Source: Hirsutella rhossiliensis (Eukaryota; Ascomycota; Sordariomycetes; Hypocreales; Ophiocordycipitaceae). Taken from it: 64,000 nt of DNA. The notes below the pieces were generated by a model. That model ran no database searches and was not told the DNA's origin. It saw only the letters and a list, made by a program, of their open reading frames with translations. Positions 1 to 14,439 of this stretch are shown piece by piece. Position numbers and translations under genes: made by a program. Location of the stretch: positions 5,270,001 to 5,334,000 of the forward strand of contig NW_025408669.1 of the NCBI RefSeq assembly GCF_020360975.1, written 5' to 3'. Numbering within the stretch: the first letter of the stretch is position 1; the number at the start of each line of letters is the position of its first letter.

Positions 1-3000
1 ATAGGAAGTATCGTAGCTATCCTAAAAGCGATTAAAAGCGCGATAGCTAGCGAGAAGAACGAGGTTCTCGCTATACTAAGGGAGCTATCTATAAGACTAG
101 CGTTAACCCCTACGACCTTTATAATACTAGTTATAGTAGCGGTACTACTAATAAGGAAGCCGCTTCCTTAGCCGACTTAAGATAGTAAGCCTAAGTCCTT
201 TTACTTCTTCCTTAGCTAGCTATAAATAAAGTTTATAATAAATAAGAAATAGGGCTTAAACGGCTATTATAATATAGTATAGTATTTGCTCCTTTATATA
301 CTATTAGAGCCCTAAATATAGCGGATCTTTAGATTCTAAGATAAGGGCGGCCTTAGAGGTAGACGTAACCTATAGGACTTCTTTTAATACCTTATATATA
401 CGTTCGGTAACGTATAAGAGTAGGAGAAGGTATAGGATAGGCTATAGACCCTTAAATAAATAGATAGGTAAACCTTTAGTAAATTCCTCCTTAACTTTAA
501 AGAGACGCTCTTATAAGTAGCGGGAACTATAATATAAAAAGATAGCGCGAAGCTTATATAGTTATAAAACTTAATTACGCTAGCCTTATAAGAGCTACTT
601 ATCCTTATAATTATACTTACTAACTATAGCGAGTATATAAGCTAGTTAATAAAGGTAGTATAGGGCTATAAGTAAACGCTACGTTTTTAAAAGCTTTATA
701 AGTATATACTATATAGCGGTAATAAGATTACTACCTCTTTATAAAAGAAATAGCCGACTATTAATACTAATAAAGATACCTTAATATCGGCTACTTATAT
801 AGATTAAGCTAAACGCGGTAAGAAGTTATTATCGAATATCCCCTATACTATCCCGCTCTTTAAGTAGCGGGTAAAGTAAGTAATAAGCAAGGAAATTAGG
901 AAAAGGAAGGCTAATAGCCGCTACCTACGTTATAGCGCGTCTATATACTTTATATTAAAATACTCCTTCCTTTTAGCTAAGTAGCTTATAGTAGTTTAAG
1001 TAGCGAAGATAAAACCGCTCCTTACCTTAAATAATAAAGAGGACTCTACTCCCTTAGGCCTAGAGGAAAAAGAGTAGCTCTAGAGTAAATATAGGCTTTA
1101 GAGCCCTAATTACTAGTACTAGTAAAAGAAAAGGAGGAATTATCCGCCTATATAAAAGAGGAGCTTACTTTAATATAAGTTATAGTTAATAACTTCTTAC
1201 CTATCGCCGCCTTTATAAATAAAGGCTATTAGTACTATACTATAGTTAATAAGGCGCTTATATAAGAGATATAAGTACTAGTAAAAAAGATCGCCCTAAG
1301 GTAAGTAAAGGGCGCTTTAAGCGTAATAAATAGTATAGTAATTAAGGGTATTATATAGCTAGCTATAGAGGTCGACGGTTACTATAAGCTTATCGTAGCT
1401 TATATAATCCCTTAACTAAAGTTTCCCTTAATCCTTAGGAAACCTTAGTTATTATATATAGAGTTATACTTAGTTTTATACTAAAAGAAGCTATAGTTTA
1501 AGCCTATATAATAGTAGGTCTACTATAATAATAGTTCTATAGGTATAGGACTAAGTATATAAGCTTTATACTTAGTATAAGAAGTCCTTACCTTTATCTT
1601 TATAAGAACTATATAATAGTTAAAGTAAGAGGAAGGCTAGGTAGCGGCTAATATAGCGGTTTATATAGTTAGCTTAGTAGATATTAATAAGGCCCTTTAA
1701 ATAAAAAAGCTAAAGTTGCCTTTTAAGCTATAGTAGTAAATACTAAAGCGCTTTTATAACCTCCTACTACTATTTAAGTCCTAAGAAGCGGATAAGCTTA
1801 ACCTATATAAGCTAAAGGTAAACTATAGGATTATACTCTATACTAATAAAAAGGGGTAGGAACTACCTATACTATTTATACCGCTATATAGTATATTATA
1901 CGTAGAGCTACTAGTACTTAAGAAGATACTAAAGGACCTTTTAAATAAGGGTTTTATTTAAGTAAGTAGCTTTAAAGTAAAAGCGCTAGTCTTATTTATA
2001 TATAAACTAAGGGGCGGGATATAGTTCTATTATAACTATAGGGCTTTAAACGTAATTATAAGGCTATACCGCTACCCTTTACCCTTAATCTTAGATACGC
2101 GCTATAACTTTTTAAGGGCGAAGTAGTTTATAAAGCTAAATATAAAATAAGCGTTTTATAAAGTATAGATCTTAAAAGGTAATAAGTAAAAGATAGCGTT
2201 TTATATACGCTATAGCTTATTTAAGTAGCTTATAATACCCTTTAGCCTCTTAAAGGCGCCTACTACCTTTTAGCGTTATATTAATAATATACTTTAAGAC
2301 TTCCTTAATAAGTTCGCTTTTATATATATAGATAATATCCTTATCTATATAAGCGGCTCTTATAAGGACTATATATAGAAAGTATAGAGGGTCCTAAAGC
2401 GCCTCTAACTTTATAGGCTCTACCTTAACCTAGATAAGTATAAATTTAGGGTTAAGAGGGTTAAGTACCTAGGCTTTATTATTTATATAAGCGTAGGTAT
2501 ATAGGCGGATCCTATAAAGATCTAAGCGATTTAAGACTAAGCTGCCCTAACTATATAAATAAGTATATAAAGCTTCCTTAAGTTTATAAACTATTATAAG
2601 ATATTTATTAAGGGCTTCTCTTATATTATAATGCCCTTAAACGAGATTACTAGGAAGTAAACTACCTTTTACTAAGGGCCTATATAGGAAGGAGCGTTTT
2701 ATATACTTAAGGACCTATTCTCTTAAGCCTTAGTACTACTTTAATAAGACTTTAACTAGTCTACGTTAGTTAAAGTAGACTATAGTAGCTAGGCACTTAG
2801 AGGAACGCTTTCTTAAGAAGTAAATAGGTAGAAGTAACTAATAGCGTTTTACTCCTATAAGCTAACCTTAGTAAAGCGGAATTACGCTATTTATAATAAG
2901 AAGATACTAGCGATTATTAGCTACCTTAAGTAATAGTAAGTAGAGCTTTAGAGCTATAAAAGCTTTAAGGTTCTTATAGACTATAAGAACCTTAAGTACT

Positions 3001-3940
3001 TTATAACTTACTAGTACTTCTTAGAGCGGTAAGCCCGCTAAGCGGAGTATCTCTTATACTTTAACTTCTTAATTAAGTACTAGCTAGGGTAAGACTCTAT
3101 AGTCTTAGATACGCTTTCTTAAAGGGATTAGGACTAGCTAATAAGAGCGGATATTAAGGCCTAGGATCTATAGCTTATCTTATAAGAGGCGCTACGGACT
3201 TATATAAGAGCTTCCTTAGTAAAGGAAGGCGTAGCGCTAATAGATAAGCTTTCCCTTATACCTTTACCTCGGTTTAGTAAGGAGGGATAGACTAGCCTAA
3301 GGGCGCGTATAATATAAGTATTCTAAGATAAGGTTCTTTAACGCTTATAGGATAGGATATTATTTCTAGACTATACCTATAAGAGTATATACCGCGCTAT
3401 TAAGTTTAGCGCTTAATACTTTAATCTAAAGCTAAAGCTAAAAGTATAAGTAGCTAACTATTATATTAGCTTATAGGGGCATTTACGTTAGTAAGGGAGA
3501 CTATAGGTACTAAGCGCACTATATACTATAGAAGCTAAGGAGAAAGATAGACCGCTAGAGCTAAATAAATAAAATAAGCTTTAAGGGAAGCTAATCTAGC
3601 TCGTCTATAACTTTAGTATTATAGGCTACCTAGGTTAGTAAGGTATAGTAGTAGGCCTTATAAGGGATTTTTACTAGCCCCTTTTATAGTACTATATTCG
3701 CCGCTTCCTTTATAACTATAATATCTATAGCTATACTAAGATTTAAAGGGTATAGCTTAAGGGGCTACTTAAGTAGCTTTTAGTACTTAACTAGTTCTAT
3801 ATATATATATAGATAGACTTTATAATAGACCTCTTACTTATAGAGGGCGGCACCTACTATATATAGGTATTTAAGGACCGACTTAGTAAGTCTATAGTAT
3901 TAAAGCTAATACTATCTATAAATATAGAGTCTTATATTCT
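1..3940 (+). mobile_element. Chromovirus (Ty3/gypsy) copy A, 5' half, RIP-degraded
   Basis: This segment is collinear with 11,063-14,994 of the better preserved copy B, so window position 1 falls about 275 bases inside the element. It holds relics of gag, protease, reverse transcriptase, RNase H and the start of integrase, all on the plus strand. The RT stretch around 1,900-2,480 can be read once RIP-made TAA and TAG codons are read through. CpA and TpG are practically absent, so no ATG survives. The copy stops near 3,937 inside the integrase, where a copia LTR begins. The missing 3' part of the element lies inverted at 21,137-23,884. Confidence 0.85.
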
Positions 3941-4505
3941 TAAGGTATATAAGTAAAAGCGGAATTTTAGGAAATTAAGGAATTACGTAAGACTACGTAA
4001 TAGAGGGGAAGAAGGAGTATAAGGTAGGATTTTCAACGGAATTTATTAGTTATATATTAGTATATAGAAGAGGTATTAAAGGTAATAATTCTATCTCTAT
4101 CTACTAGTAGACATACTATCTTATATAAATAATTATAGCTAAACGGAAGAACCTTTTAGGACTAGATTTAAGCTGCCGTATAGCCCTAAGACTAAGGGAT
4201 TCTATAATACCTCGAGTAAATCTAGAAGTGTCTTAGTTCTACTAATATTCGTGTTTAAAGGAGGTTAGTCGTGCCGGTATTCTTAAGAGCTCTTAGCTAG
4301 TATTCTAAGCTAGCTCTATTCCTTCGATTCCCGATTATATAATAACCGGCAGCCCGTTTAATATATAATAATATATAAAATAACGAGCGATTCTTGCTCT
4401 ATAGGATAGGACTTTATCTATAATTAATATACTACTTATTAGCTTATATAATCGGGAGAGTATATTATAGCTGCTTTATTTATAGTAGGAACACCGTTCC
4501 TTATA
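3941..4505 (-). repeat. Copia copy 1, 3' LTR (left)
   Basis: This 565-bp LTR matches 9,249-9,814 as a direct repeat and 23,885-24,449 as an inverted repeat. It keeps a few CpA/TpG sites, so it is less mutated than the neighbouring chromovirus. Confidence 0.85.
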
Positions 4506-7500
4506 GCCTCATTTAAAGAGTAGATTTATATACTCTTTACTAATTTATTTATAGTAGTATATATATAGGGTAAAAAACCTAATTTAGGAAAACTATTCTT
4601 ATACTTTAATAGGATATATAAAAACCTATTCTTTCTTAGGAAAAGAAATCCTTAGGTATATACTAATAGAAAAACCTATAATAGGAAAGGCCTATAGTTA
4701 TAATAATTATTTATAGGATAACCTTATATAAGGTAAAACCTATTATTACTAGGAAAATCTTAATAAATAAAAACCTAGTAAATATTTCTCTAGGAAACCT
4801 AAAAAGGAAAAACCTAGTAAGGGAAAGATATAGAAAGTATAAGAAATATCTAAAAACCCCTTTTAATTACTTAGGAACTTATACTAAGGATAGACCGTCT
4901 TTAAATTTATAAAGTAATCTAGGTCTTAATTCCTTCGTAAAAATATTAGCTATATTATCTTTTAATTTAATATAAAAAACTTTAATTTCCCTTTCTCTTA
5001 TACTAGTTTTAGTATAGTAATAAGCTAATCTTATATACTTAGACCTTTTATAAAATTCTAGATTTTCTACTAATTTAATAGTAGTAGTATTATCTATTAA
5101 AATAAGAGGTATAGTATTAGGAATCTTAATAGATAGATCCTTAGTAATATATTTAAAAAGTATATTTAAATAAATAGCTTCTTTATTTACCTCCCTAAGG
5201 CTAATATACTTTACTTCGTAGGTAGAAAGGGTAATAGCTTTTTACTTAGAGTAAGCCTAGCTTTATTATTATATATATAAAAATAATAACCGGAAAAGGA
5301 TTTTCCGGCCGTTAAATCTAACGCTTAGCTAGAGTCGGTAAAACCCTTTATATATAGATAGGTAAAAGGGATATTATAATTATATTTAATCTTTAGGCTA
5401 GGGAATTTATTTAAATATTTCTATATTATATTTAAAGCCTTAAAATATATTTAGTCGGGCTTAGCCGCGAATTTAGTATAGGAAATTATAGAATATAAGA
5501 TATCTAGCTTAGTAAATAAGGCTAAGTATAATAGAGATCCTATTTCTTTTAAAATTGCAATATATTTCCTTAAAATATAATTCCTTTGCTTTTATAAGCT
5601 TAAAGCCTACTATAGCGGGTAAATTTAAAGTTCCTAAACCTTCTTTATTAAATTCTTTTAATTTATTTAAGGTATTATTTTCTTAGGATATATATAGCTC
5701 TTTATTTTCTCGGTTTATTATAATATTTAAACCTAAGAAGTTTTTTATATCTCTTAAGATAGTAAAATCTAGGAATTTAGATAATTCTTTAAATAATCTT
5801 TCTTCTATTATAGACTTAGAGGGCCCTATTATAAGAAAGTCGTCGATATAAATTGCTAAGGCTATACTATAGTCCTTATTTATAAATACTCCTTTATCTA
5901 TTAAAAGAGGAAGAAATCCGAGATTATTTAGTATAATTTTTAAATAATTATACTAGAGCTTAGGACTTTATTTTAGGTTATATAATGCTTTCTTTAGCTT
6001 TGCTTTAATTTAACCGGTTTTATATAGGTCTAGGAATTTAGTTAATTTAATTCCTTTAGCTTTATAAGCTAATCTATATTTTAAATAATATTCTTTAAAG
6101 CGTATTCTTCGTAGCTTATAAGAAGATCGATATATACTTCGCTATCTATATCGGTATATATAAAGGCATTTATAATATCTATTTATAAAGCTTTAAATTT
6201 ATAGATAATAGCTAAAATAAGTAGAATTCTAATAGATTTAGGTCTAGCTATAGTTAAGAAGGTATCTAGGAAATCTAAGCTATAGATCTACTTAAATCCC
6301 TATATTACGAAACGGGATTTATATTTTATTATATTATTTTAACTATCCTTCTTAATAGTATAGACCTAGCGGCCTCCTATAGGCTCCCTATCCTTAAGGA
6401 GGTAGGAAAATTCCTAAGTTTTATATTTAATTAGCTATATTATTTCCTTAATTATAGCTTCTTTCTAAAATACTACTTTAGGGCTATTAATTGCCTATTT
6501 ATAGGTCTTTAGAATTTTTAGATCTTAATTTTCTATACTTACTAGAATTAACTCTTTATAATTATAGTTTAGAAATAAATTAACGTTAGGGTATTCGATA
6601 TAGTTAGAATCGAACCCTTCTAGCTTCTTAGGTAATTCTATTATTATTTTACTAATAGTAGGAATAGGATCGTTATTTAAAGACTCTTCTTTTATAGAGG
6701 GCGAGGGACTTTTATCTCTAAGTTCTTTAGTAGCTTCCTCTATAGGGATATAGCTTTCTAGCTTATCTTTATTTAGAATAGAATTAAAATCAAAGGTATT
6801 ATTATTATTAGAGCTTTTAGATTTTCTATAAATTTATTTTCTAGTATAGTAATATCTCTAGAAATAGTAATTATTTTCTTAGAAAAATCCTAGATTTTAT
6901 ATACATTTTCTAAATAGCCTACTATTATTCCCTTAAAAGCTTTATTATCTAGCTTATCTTTAAGGTCTTTATTCTTATAATATATAAGGCTTCTAAAGGT
7001 CTTAATTTTATTTAAGGTCTTAAAGGGTAGTATTATATTATCCTCTTTTTATAAGACTTTTAAATCCTATCGTAAAATACGGTAATCTATTATATAAATA
7101 GGTAGCTATTAAAATAGCTTCTCCTTATAGGTATTTAGGAAGCTTAGTAGTAAATAAACTTAGGGTTATTTTCTACCCTATTTTTAAATTCTAGGAACCT
7201 ATCTAGAGCTTCTCCCTTTTTTCGAAGAAGGTATATTTCTAGATATTAGGTTCCTACGTCTAGGAAAGAAATATAATAGTAATATTTATTATAAGTAAGC
7301 ACTTTAATTAGCCCTTAAATATCTAATACTATTTTTTCTAAATAAGAATAAGACTTATATAAAGGTTATTTATTAACCTTATTCGTTGCTTTAGCTTTAA
7401 TATATATTTTATACTATCTTATTTTATTTTCCTCTTTTAAAGGCATTTTTATATCCTTATTATATCTTTTTAATATTTCTAAAATAGCCCTATTATTTAT

Positions 7501-9248
7501 ATACCCTAAGTATAAGTACTAAGTATAAAAATCTATATCCCTTGCCTTTAAAGATATAATAAGGATTAATTAGCTTTCTAATAAAGGTTCTATAAGAATA
7601 TAATATAATTTATTTCTAAGAAATCCTTTAGTAAGGAACTTAGCCTTATTATTTAATAAAAGGACTTTATTTCCTCTTATTAAAGCATAGGTATTATTAA
7701 AATAAGATTAAGATAGTATATTTACCCTTAATTTAAGTATATAAAAGCAGTCTTAAAGGATATACCTTTTCTTACTATATAAGAACTTAAATACTAAGTC
7801 CCCCTTTCCTTTTACTAATATAAAGGAAGCTTTTCCCTAGTAAACTTTAGACTTAATTTCTTTATAGTTAATAAGGAAATTCTTATTCGATACTATATAC
7901 TTAGTAGCTCTAGTATTATAAATAAAATTAAAGATCCTTTTATTCTTATAACTAGGAAATCCTCCTTCTCTTACCTTTAAGACTAATTCCTTTACTCTAA
8001 GAATCGAAGCTTCTAGAGGTCCTAAAAGAGAGTCTTTATTAGCTTTTACTATAGGGGTATTTATAGAGGTTAAAATTACCTTTAAATCCTTAGACGTTTA
8101 TATAGGGGTCGGAGCCCTAGAGAGGTCTATAAGGTTAATATCTAGGTTTATATATACTTATAAAGCTATATTTAAGACCTTATTATTATCGTTTAAATCG
8201 GACTCTAGCTTAGTAATTTAAGCCTTCTTTCTTTTATTAGTAGTAGAAATACTATTAAAAGGGGATTTCTTCCTAAAAGAAAAAGAAGAAAAAGAAGAAG
8301 ATTTTCTTTTCTTAGAAATTTAAGTCTTATTATCTTTTTTTCCTTTATTTAAAACCTAATAAGTAGGAGCCTTATTTAGGTATAATTTATAGTAATTTAC
8401 TATAAAGTGCCTTAGTTTTTTATATTCCTTATAATAAGGAGTATTTATAGAATCTCTATAGGACTTCTAAGGCTTCCTTTATATTAAGAAGGCTTTCTCT
8501 AAAGATTCGTTTATATCCTTTATTCTTCTAGCTTCGTCTAAAAGACTAGCTATTAGGGTTTTAAGGGTAAACGCTATAGAATTATACTTAAGGCTCTATA
8601 TAATATTTATAATATAGCTTTTAAATTCCTTATTAAGGTAATTAAGAATCTATACTATAAGAATAACTTCCGGAATTTCTATATTATAGGATTTTAAATC
8701 CTTATAAATTTCCTTTACCTTATAAAGGTATTTCTTTAAATTAAAGTCTAAGGGACTAAGATTAAAGAGCCGCTTAATAAGTAGATAATTTAACGAAAAG
8801 TTCGACGGATTATATAGCTTTTTAAGCTTATCCTATGCTTCTTTAGTATTTTTTAGATACTAAATTTATATTAAGGGACTATCTTTAACTTAAAGGAATA
8901 TTATAAATAAAGCCTCTATAGTCTATATATAATTTACTTGCTCTAGAGTAGTAATAAGCTTTTCTTTTATAAGGATAGCTTCTATCCTTATAGTCTATAA
9001 GGTATAATTTAAATTTCCCTTAAGTCTAGTAAATTCGTATTCTTTCTATCTACCTATTTTATATAAATTCGGTATTATTTCGCTTATAGGGATCGAGAAG
9101 TCTAGACGGGAGTTTAAGAGCGTAGGAAGGTAGAAGAAGTCGTTAGGGGAATTTTCGAAAGGAATTTTAATTAGGTATTTTAACAAGGAATTTTAAAGGT
9201 ATAAGTTAATTTCCCGGCTTAAAAGGAGTATACTAAGCTTATAACCTC

Positions 9249-9814
9249 TAAGGGTATATAAGTAAAAGCGGAATTTTAGGAAATTAAGGAATCGCGTAAG
9301 ACTATATAATAAAGGGGAAGAAGGAGTATAAGGTAGGATTTTTAACGGAATTTATTAGTAGTATATTAGTATATAGAAGAGGTATTAAAGTTAATAATTC
9401 TATCTCTATCTACTAGCGGATATACTATCCTATATAGATAATTATAGCTAAACGGAAAAACTATTTAGGACTAGATTTAGGCTGCTATATAGCCCTAAGA
9501 CTAAGGAATTCCGTAATACCTTAAGTAAATCTAGAAGCGTCTTAGTTCTACTAATATTTATATTTAAAGGAGGTTAGTTATACTAGTATTCTTAAGAGGT
9601 CTTAGCTAGTACTCTAAGCTAGCTTTATTCCTTCGATTCCCGATTATATAATAACTAGTAACCCGTTTAATATATAATAATATATAAAATAATAAGCGAT
9701 TCTTACTTTATAGGATAGGATTTTATCTATAACTAATATACTACTTATTAGCTTATATAATTAGGAGAGTATATTATAGTTACTTTATTTATAGTAGGAA
9801 CACCGTTCCTTATA
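9249..9814 (-). repeat. Copia copy 1, 5' LTR (right)
   Basis: This is a direct repeat of 3,941-4,505 with one extra G near its left end. It is the 5' LTR because coding sense is the minus strand. Confidence 0.85.
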
Positions 9815-10787
9815 TAAATTAAAGCCTAGGCTATTATAAGAGGCTTTTATATAGTAGTAATAGTAATAGCTAAGGTTAAGGTTAGCGTATAATTATTCTA
9901 AGAATAATATACTTAAGCGGTAGCGAAATTTTAAATAATAATATAAATGCTCTTAAAGATATATCTTTTAATATTATTAAGGCTTAAGCTAAATAAAAGG
10001 CATATATTACTAATATAAAAGCTTACTTTAGTAATAGAAAGACTAGATATTAAACGCTTAAAAGTTATTTATAAGTTTATACTACCGCTATAAAATAAAT
10101 AAGTATAAGTAATATATAAGGTAAATTAAGTAAAGGTACTAAAGTTAAATAACTTAGAAGATATTACTATTATAACGTTTAGCTTATAAAGGAAAAGTAA
10201 AGTTAAGTTAAGAAGTATCGTTTAAGATACTTCTTATAATAGCGTAGATAAGGTACTAGCTAGCTACTTTATTACCCTTAGCTTTAATAATAAGTAAAAT
10301 ACTTATATAATAAGACTTAAGGTAATTATTATAGCCTTAAGGTATATACCTTTAAGTCTTTATAATTAATAGCTTTTAGTTATAATAAGTAACCGCTTTA
10401 TCTTATAAGTTATTAAGTAACTATAGTAGTAGTTTAGTTAATATATAGTATAAGTAATATATAGATCTATTAAGTATCTTATAAAAAGAGGCTATAAAGT
10501 TAAACTTTATTAAGTGCCTATAAAAAATAAAGAGTTTACCTTTAAGCTACTAGCTAAAATATAAGCAAAAAGAGTAATATAAGATAAATATATTACTAAA
10601 TTAATAATATTTTAAGTAAGAGTAATAACGTTATAACTACTACTTAATAGATATACTTATATTTATTAAATCCTAGAAAAGGTTAGAAAGTACTTAAAGC
10701 GTATTAATAAAGTATTACTAAGTAAGTATACTTATAAGATATATACTAAGCTAACTAAAAAGGAATCTAAAGTATTAGTATAACTTT
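9815..10787 (+). mobile_element. Tad/I-type LINE copy 1, RNase H part (5' side of the chromovirus insertion)
   Basis: Translation of about 10,190-10,590 with RIP stops read through resembles the RNase H domain near the end of ORF2 in fungal Tad/I-type LINEs. Readable blocks include VIIIALRYIP, VIISNRF and IYRSIKYLIKRG. The reading continues after the chromovirus insertion at 17,771 with the LINE C-terminal zinc-knuckle-like region. Copia copy 1 abuts on the left, so most of the reverse transcriptase is missing. The family call rests on remembered domain layout, not on an alignment. Confidence 0.65.
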
Positions 10788-10973
10788 TATAAGAGTCTTT
10801 AACTATTATAGGTAATAGGCTTAGGCCGCGGCCTAAGCTATATAGTTATATATAAAGGGCCGGATCCCGTAAGTATAGGGGCGGGCCAGCCGCGTATAGA
10901 AGAGCTCTATATAGCTTATTAATATTATCCTACGGACGGCACCTACGTATACGCCTCTACCTACTCCGTGATA
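10788..10973 (+). repeat. Chromovirus B 5' LTR
   Basis: This 186-bp LTR begins TATAAGAGTC (pre-RIP TGTAAGAGTC) and ends CTACTCCGTGATA. It contains the perfect 20-bp palindrome GCTTAGGCCGCGGCCTAAGC at 10,819-10,838. Confidence 0.9.
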
Positions 10974-12959
10974 GTATAAGCTATTAACTAATAGATCTAA
11001 TAGATATCTCCCTAGAAAGGGTGCCGCTTCCCTAAGGGAGCACCCCGCTACCCCCTAGGCGGATAGGAAGTATTATAGCTATCCTAGAAGCGATTAGAAG
11101 CGCGACGGCTAGCGAGAAGAACGAGGTTCTCGCTATACTAAGGGAGCCGTCTACGAGACTAGCGTTGACCCCTACGACCTTAGCAACACCGGTTACGGTA
11201 GCGGTACTACCGATACGGAAGCCGCTTCCTTAGCCGACTTAGGACGGTAAGCCTAAGTCCTTCTACTTCTTCCTTAGTCGGCTATAGACGAAGTTTATAA
11301 TAAATAAGAAATAGGGCCTAAACGGCTATCGTAATATAGCGTGGTACTCGCTCCTCTATATACTACCGGAGCCCTAGATACGGCGGATCTCCGGATTCTA
11401 GGATAAGGGCGGCCCTAGAAGTAGACGCGACCTATAGGACTTCTTCTAATACCTTATATATATATTCGGCAACGTATAGGAGCGGGAGAAGGCGTAGGAT
11501 AGGCTACGGACCCTTAAGTAGAGGGACGGGTAGACCTTTAGCGAATTCCTCCCCGACTTCGAAGAGACGCTCTTACGAGCAGCGGGAACTATAGTATAGG
11601 AAGATAGCGCGAAGCTTATATAGTTACGGAACTCGATTACGCCGGCCCTATAGGAGCTACTTATCCCCGTAATTATACCTACTAACTATAGCGAGTATAT
11701 AAGCCGGTTAATAAAGGTAGTATAGGGCTATAAGTAGACGCCGCGTTTCTAGAAGCTTCGTAAGCGTACGCCGTATAGCGGTAACGGGATTACCGCCCCT
11801 CTATAAGAGGAATAGCCGACTATCGACACTAATAGAGACACCCTAATATCGGCTACCCGCATAGACCGAGCTAAACGCGGTAAGAAGTCGTTTTCGAATA
11901 TCCCCTATACTATCCCGCTCTCTAAGTAGCGGGCGAAGTAGGTAACGAGCGAGGAAATCGGGAAAAGGAAGGCTAACAGCCGCTACCTACGTTATAGCGC
12001 GTCTATATACTTTATATTAAAATGCCCCTTCTTTTTAGCTAAGCGGCCTATAGTAGTTTAAGTAGCGAAGATAGAACCGCTCCTTACCTTAGACGACGAA
12101 GAGGACTCCGCTCCCTTAGGCCCGGAGGAAAAAGAGTAGCTCTAGAGTAAAGACGAGCTCCGGAGCCTTAATTACTAGTACTAGTAAAGGAGAAGGAGGA
12201 ATTATCCGCCTATATAAAAGAGGAGCCTACTTTAATATAGGTTATAGTTAATAACTCCTTGCCCGTCGCCGCCCTTATAGACGAGGGCTACTAGTACTAC
12301 GCCGTAGTTAACGAGGCGCTTATACGAGAGATATAAGTACCGGTAGAAAAGATCGCCCTAAGGCGAGTAAAGGGCGCCTTAAGCGTAATAGAGGGTATAG
12401 TAATTAGGGGTATTATATAGCTAGCTATAGAGGTCGACGGTTACCGTAAGCTTATCGTAGCTTATATAATCCCCTAACTAAAGTTTCCTTTAATCCTCGG
12501 GAAACCCTAGTTATTATATATAGAGTTATACTTAGTTCCGTACTAAAAGAAGCTATAGTTTAGGCCTACGTAATAGTAGGTCCGCTATAACGACGGTTCT
12601 ATAGGCGTAGGACTAAGTATACGAGCTTTATACTTAGTATAAGAAGTCCTTGCCTCTATCTTTATAGGAACCGTGCAACGGTTAGAGCGGGAGGAAGGCT
12701 AGGTAGCGGCTAATATAGCGGTCTACGTAGTTAGCCTAGCGGATATCGATAAGGCCCTCTAGGCAAAGAAGCTAAAGTCGCCCTTTAAGCTATAGTAGTA
12801 GATACCGGAGCGCTTTTACGACCTCCTACTACTATTCGAGTCCTAGGAAGCGGATAAGCTTAACCCGTATAAGCTAGGGGTAGACTATAAGATCGTACTC
12901 CGTACTAATAAGAAGGGGTAGGAACTACCTATACCGTTTAGACCGCTATATAGTATATT

Positions 12960-13560
12960 ATACGCGGAACTGCTAGTACTAAAGAAGACGCTAAGGGACC
13001 TCTTAGATAAGGGTTTTATTTAAGTAAGTAGCTCCGAAGTAGGAGCGCCGGTCCTATTTATACGTAAACTAAGGGGCGGGATACGGTTCTATTACGACTA
13101 TAGGGCTCTAAACGTAATTACGAGGCTAGACCGCTACCCCTTACCCTTAATCTCGGATACGCTCTATAACCTTTTAAAGGCAAAGTAGTTTATAAAGCTA
13201 GATATAAAATAGGCGTTCTATAAGGTATAGATCTTAGAGGGTAACGAGTAAAAGATAGCGTTCTATATACGCTACGGCTTATTTAAGTAGCTTATAACGC
13301 CCTTCAGCCTCTTAGGAGCGCCCGCTACCTTCTAGCGTTATATTAATAATATACTTTAAGACTTCCTCGATAAGTTTGCCTTTATATACGTAGATAATAT
13401 CCTTATTTATACGAGCGGCTCCTACGAGGACTATATATAGAAAGTACGGAGGGTCCTAAAGCGCCTCTAACTTTATAAGCTCTACCTCGACCTAGATAAG
13501 TATAAATTCGGGGTTAAGAAGGTTAAGTACCTAGGCTTTATTATCTACGCCGGCGTAGGT
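12960..13560 (+). pseudogene. Chromovirus reverse-transcriptase domain relic
   Basis: Reading the plus strand through RIP-made stops gives recognisable RT blocks: a primer-grip region [41 protein letters not shown] (TAG read as Q) and the active-site block YVDNILIY. In that block one Asp codon reads Asn, a G-to-A change on this strand. LGFIIYAGVG closes the palm and thumb. The domain order and spacing are those of Ty3/gypsy RT. It cannot be functional in this state. Confidence 0.85.
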
Positions 13561-14439
13561 ATATAGGCGGATCTTATAAAGATCTAGGCGATTTAGGACT
13601 AAGCTGCCCTAACTACGTAGATAAGCGTACGGAGCTTCCTTAGGTTCGCGAACTATTATAGGATGTTTATTAAGGGCTTCTCCTATATTATAATGCCCTT
13701 AAACGAGATTACCGGGAAGTAGACCGCCTTTTACTAGGGGCCTATATAGGAAGGAGCGTTCTATACGCTTAAAGACCTATTCTCTTAAGCCCCGGTATTA
13801 CTTTAGTAAGACTTCGACCGGTCTATATTAGTTAAAGCGGACTATAGCGGCTAGGTACTTAGAGGAACGCTCTCTTAGGAGGTAGATAGGTAGAAGTAAC
13901 CGGTAGCGTTCTACTCCTATAAGCTAACCCTAGTAGAGCGGAATTACGCTATTTACGATAAAGAGATACTAGCGATTATTAGCTGCCTTAAGTAATAGTA
14001 AGCGGAGCTCTAGAGCTATAAGAGCTTTAAGGTTCTTATAGACTATAGGAACCTCGAGTACTTTATAACTCGCTAGCACCTCTTAGAGCGGTAAGCCCGC
14101 TAGGCGGAGTATCTCTTATACTTTAACTTCTCGATTAAGTACTAGCTAGGGCGGGACTCTATAGTCCTAGATACGCTTTCTTAGAGGGATTAAGACCGGC
14201 TAACGGGAGCGGATATCGAGGCCCGGGATCTATAGCTTATCCCGTAAGAAGCGCTACGGACTTATATAGGAGCTTCCCTAGTAGAGGAAGGCGCGGCGCT
14301 AACGGATAAGCCTTCCCCTATACCTTCGCCTCGGCCCGGCGAGGAGGGATAGACCGGCCTAGGGGCGCGTATAGCGCGGGTGTTCTAAGATAAGGTCCTC
14401 TAGCGCTTATAGGATAGGATATTATCTCTAGACTATACC

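Larger units (their letters stand above)
3941..9814 (-). mobile_element. Ty1/copia retrotransposon copy 1, RIP-degraded
   Basis: Two direct LTRs of about 565 bp bound the element. In element orientation the LTR starts TATAAGGAACGG (pre-RIP TG) and ends near TATACCTTA. Coding sense is the minus strand. The reverse-transcriptase active-site motif YIDDFLI is still legible at about 5,830-5,853 on the minus strand, and integrase and RNase H relics flank it. The element is the inverted counterpart of the copy at 23,885-30,400 and is about 170 bp shorter once that copy's inserted solo LTR is discounted. The left flank is chromovirus A integrase; the right flank is a LINE. The flanks do not form a clean 5-bp TSD, as expected if a rearrangement followed insertion. 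Confidence 0.88.

Noticed and set aside
9815..10787. Fot1/pogo-type DNA transposon
   Set aside because: First considered because of repeated inverted copies, but the translation fits a LINE RNase H and C-terminus, and no terminal inverted repeats were found.
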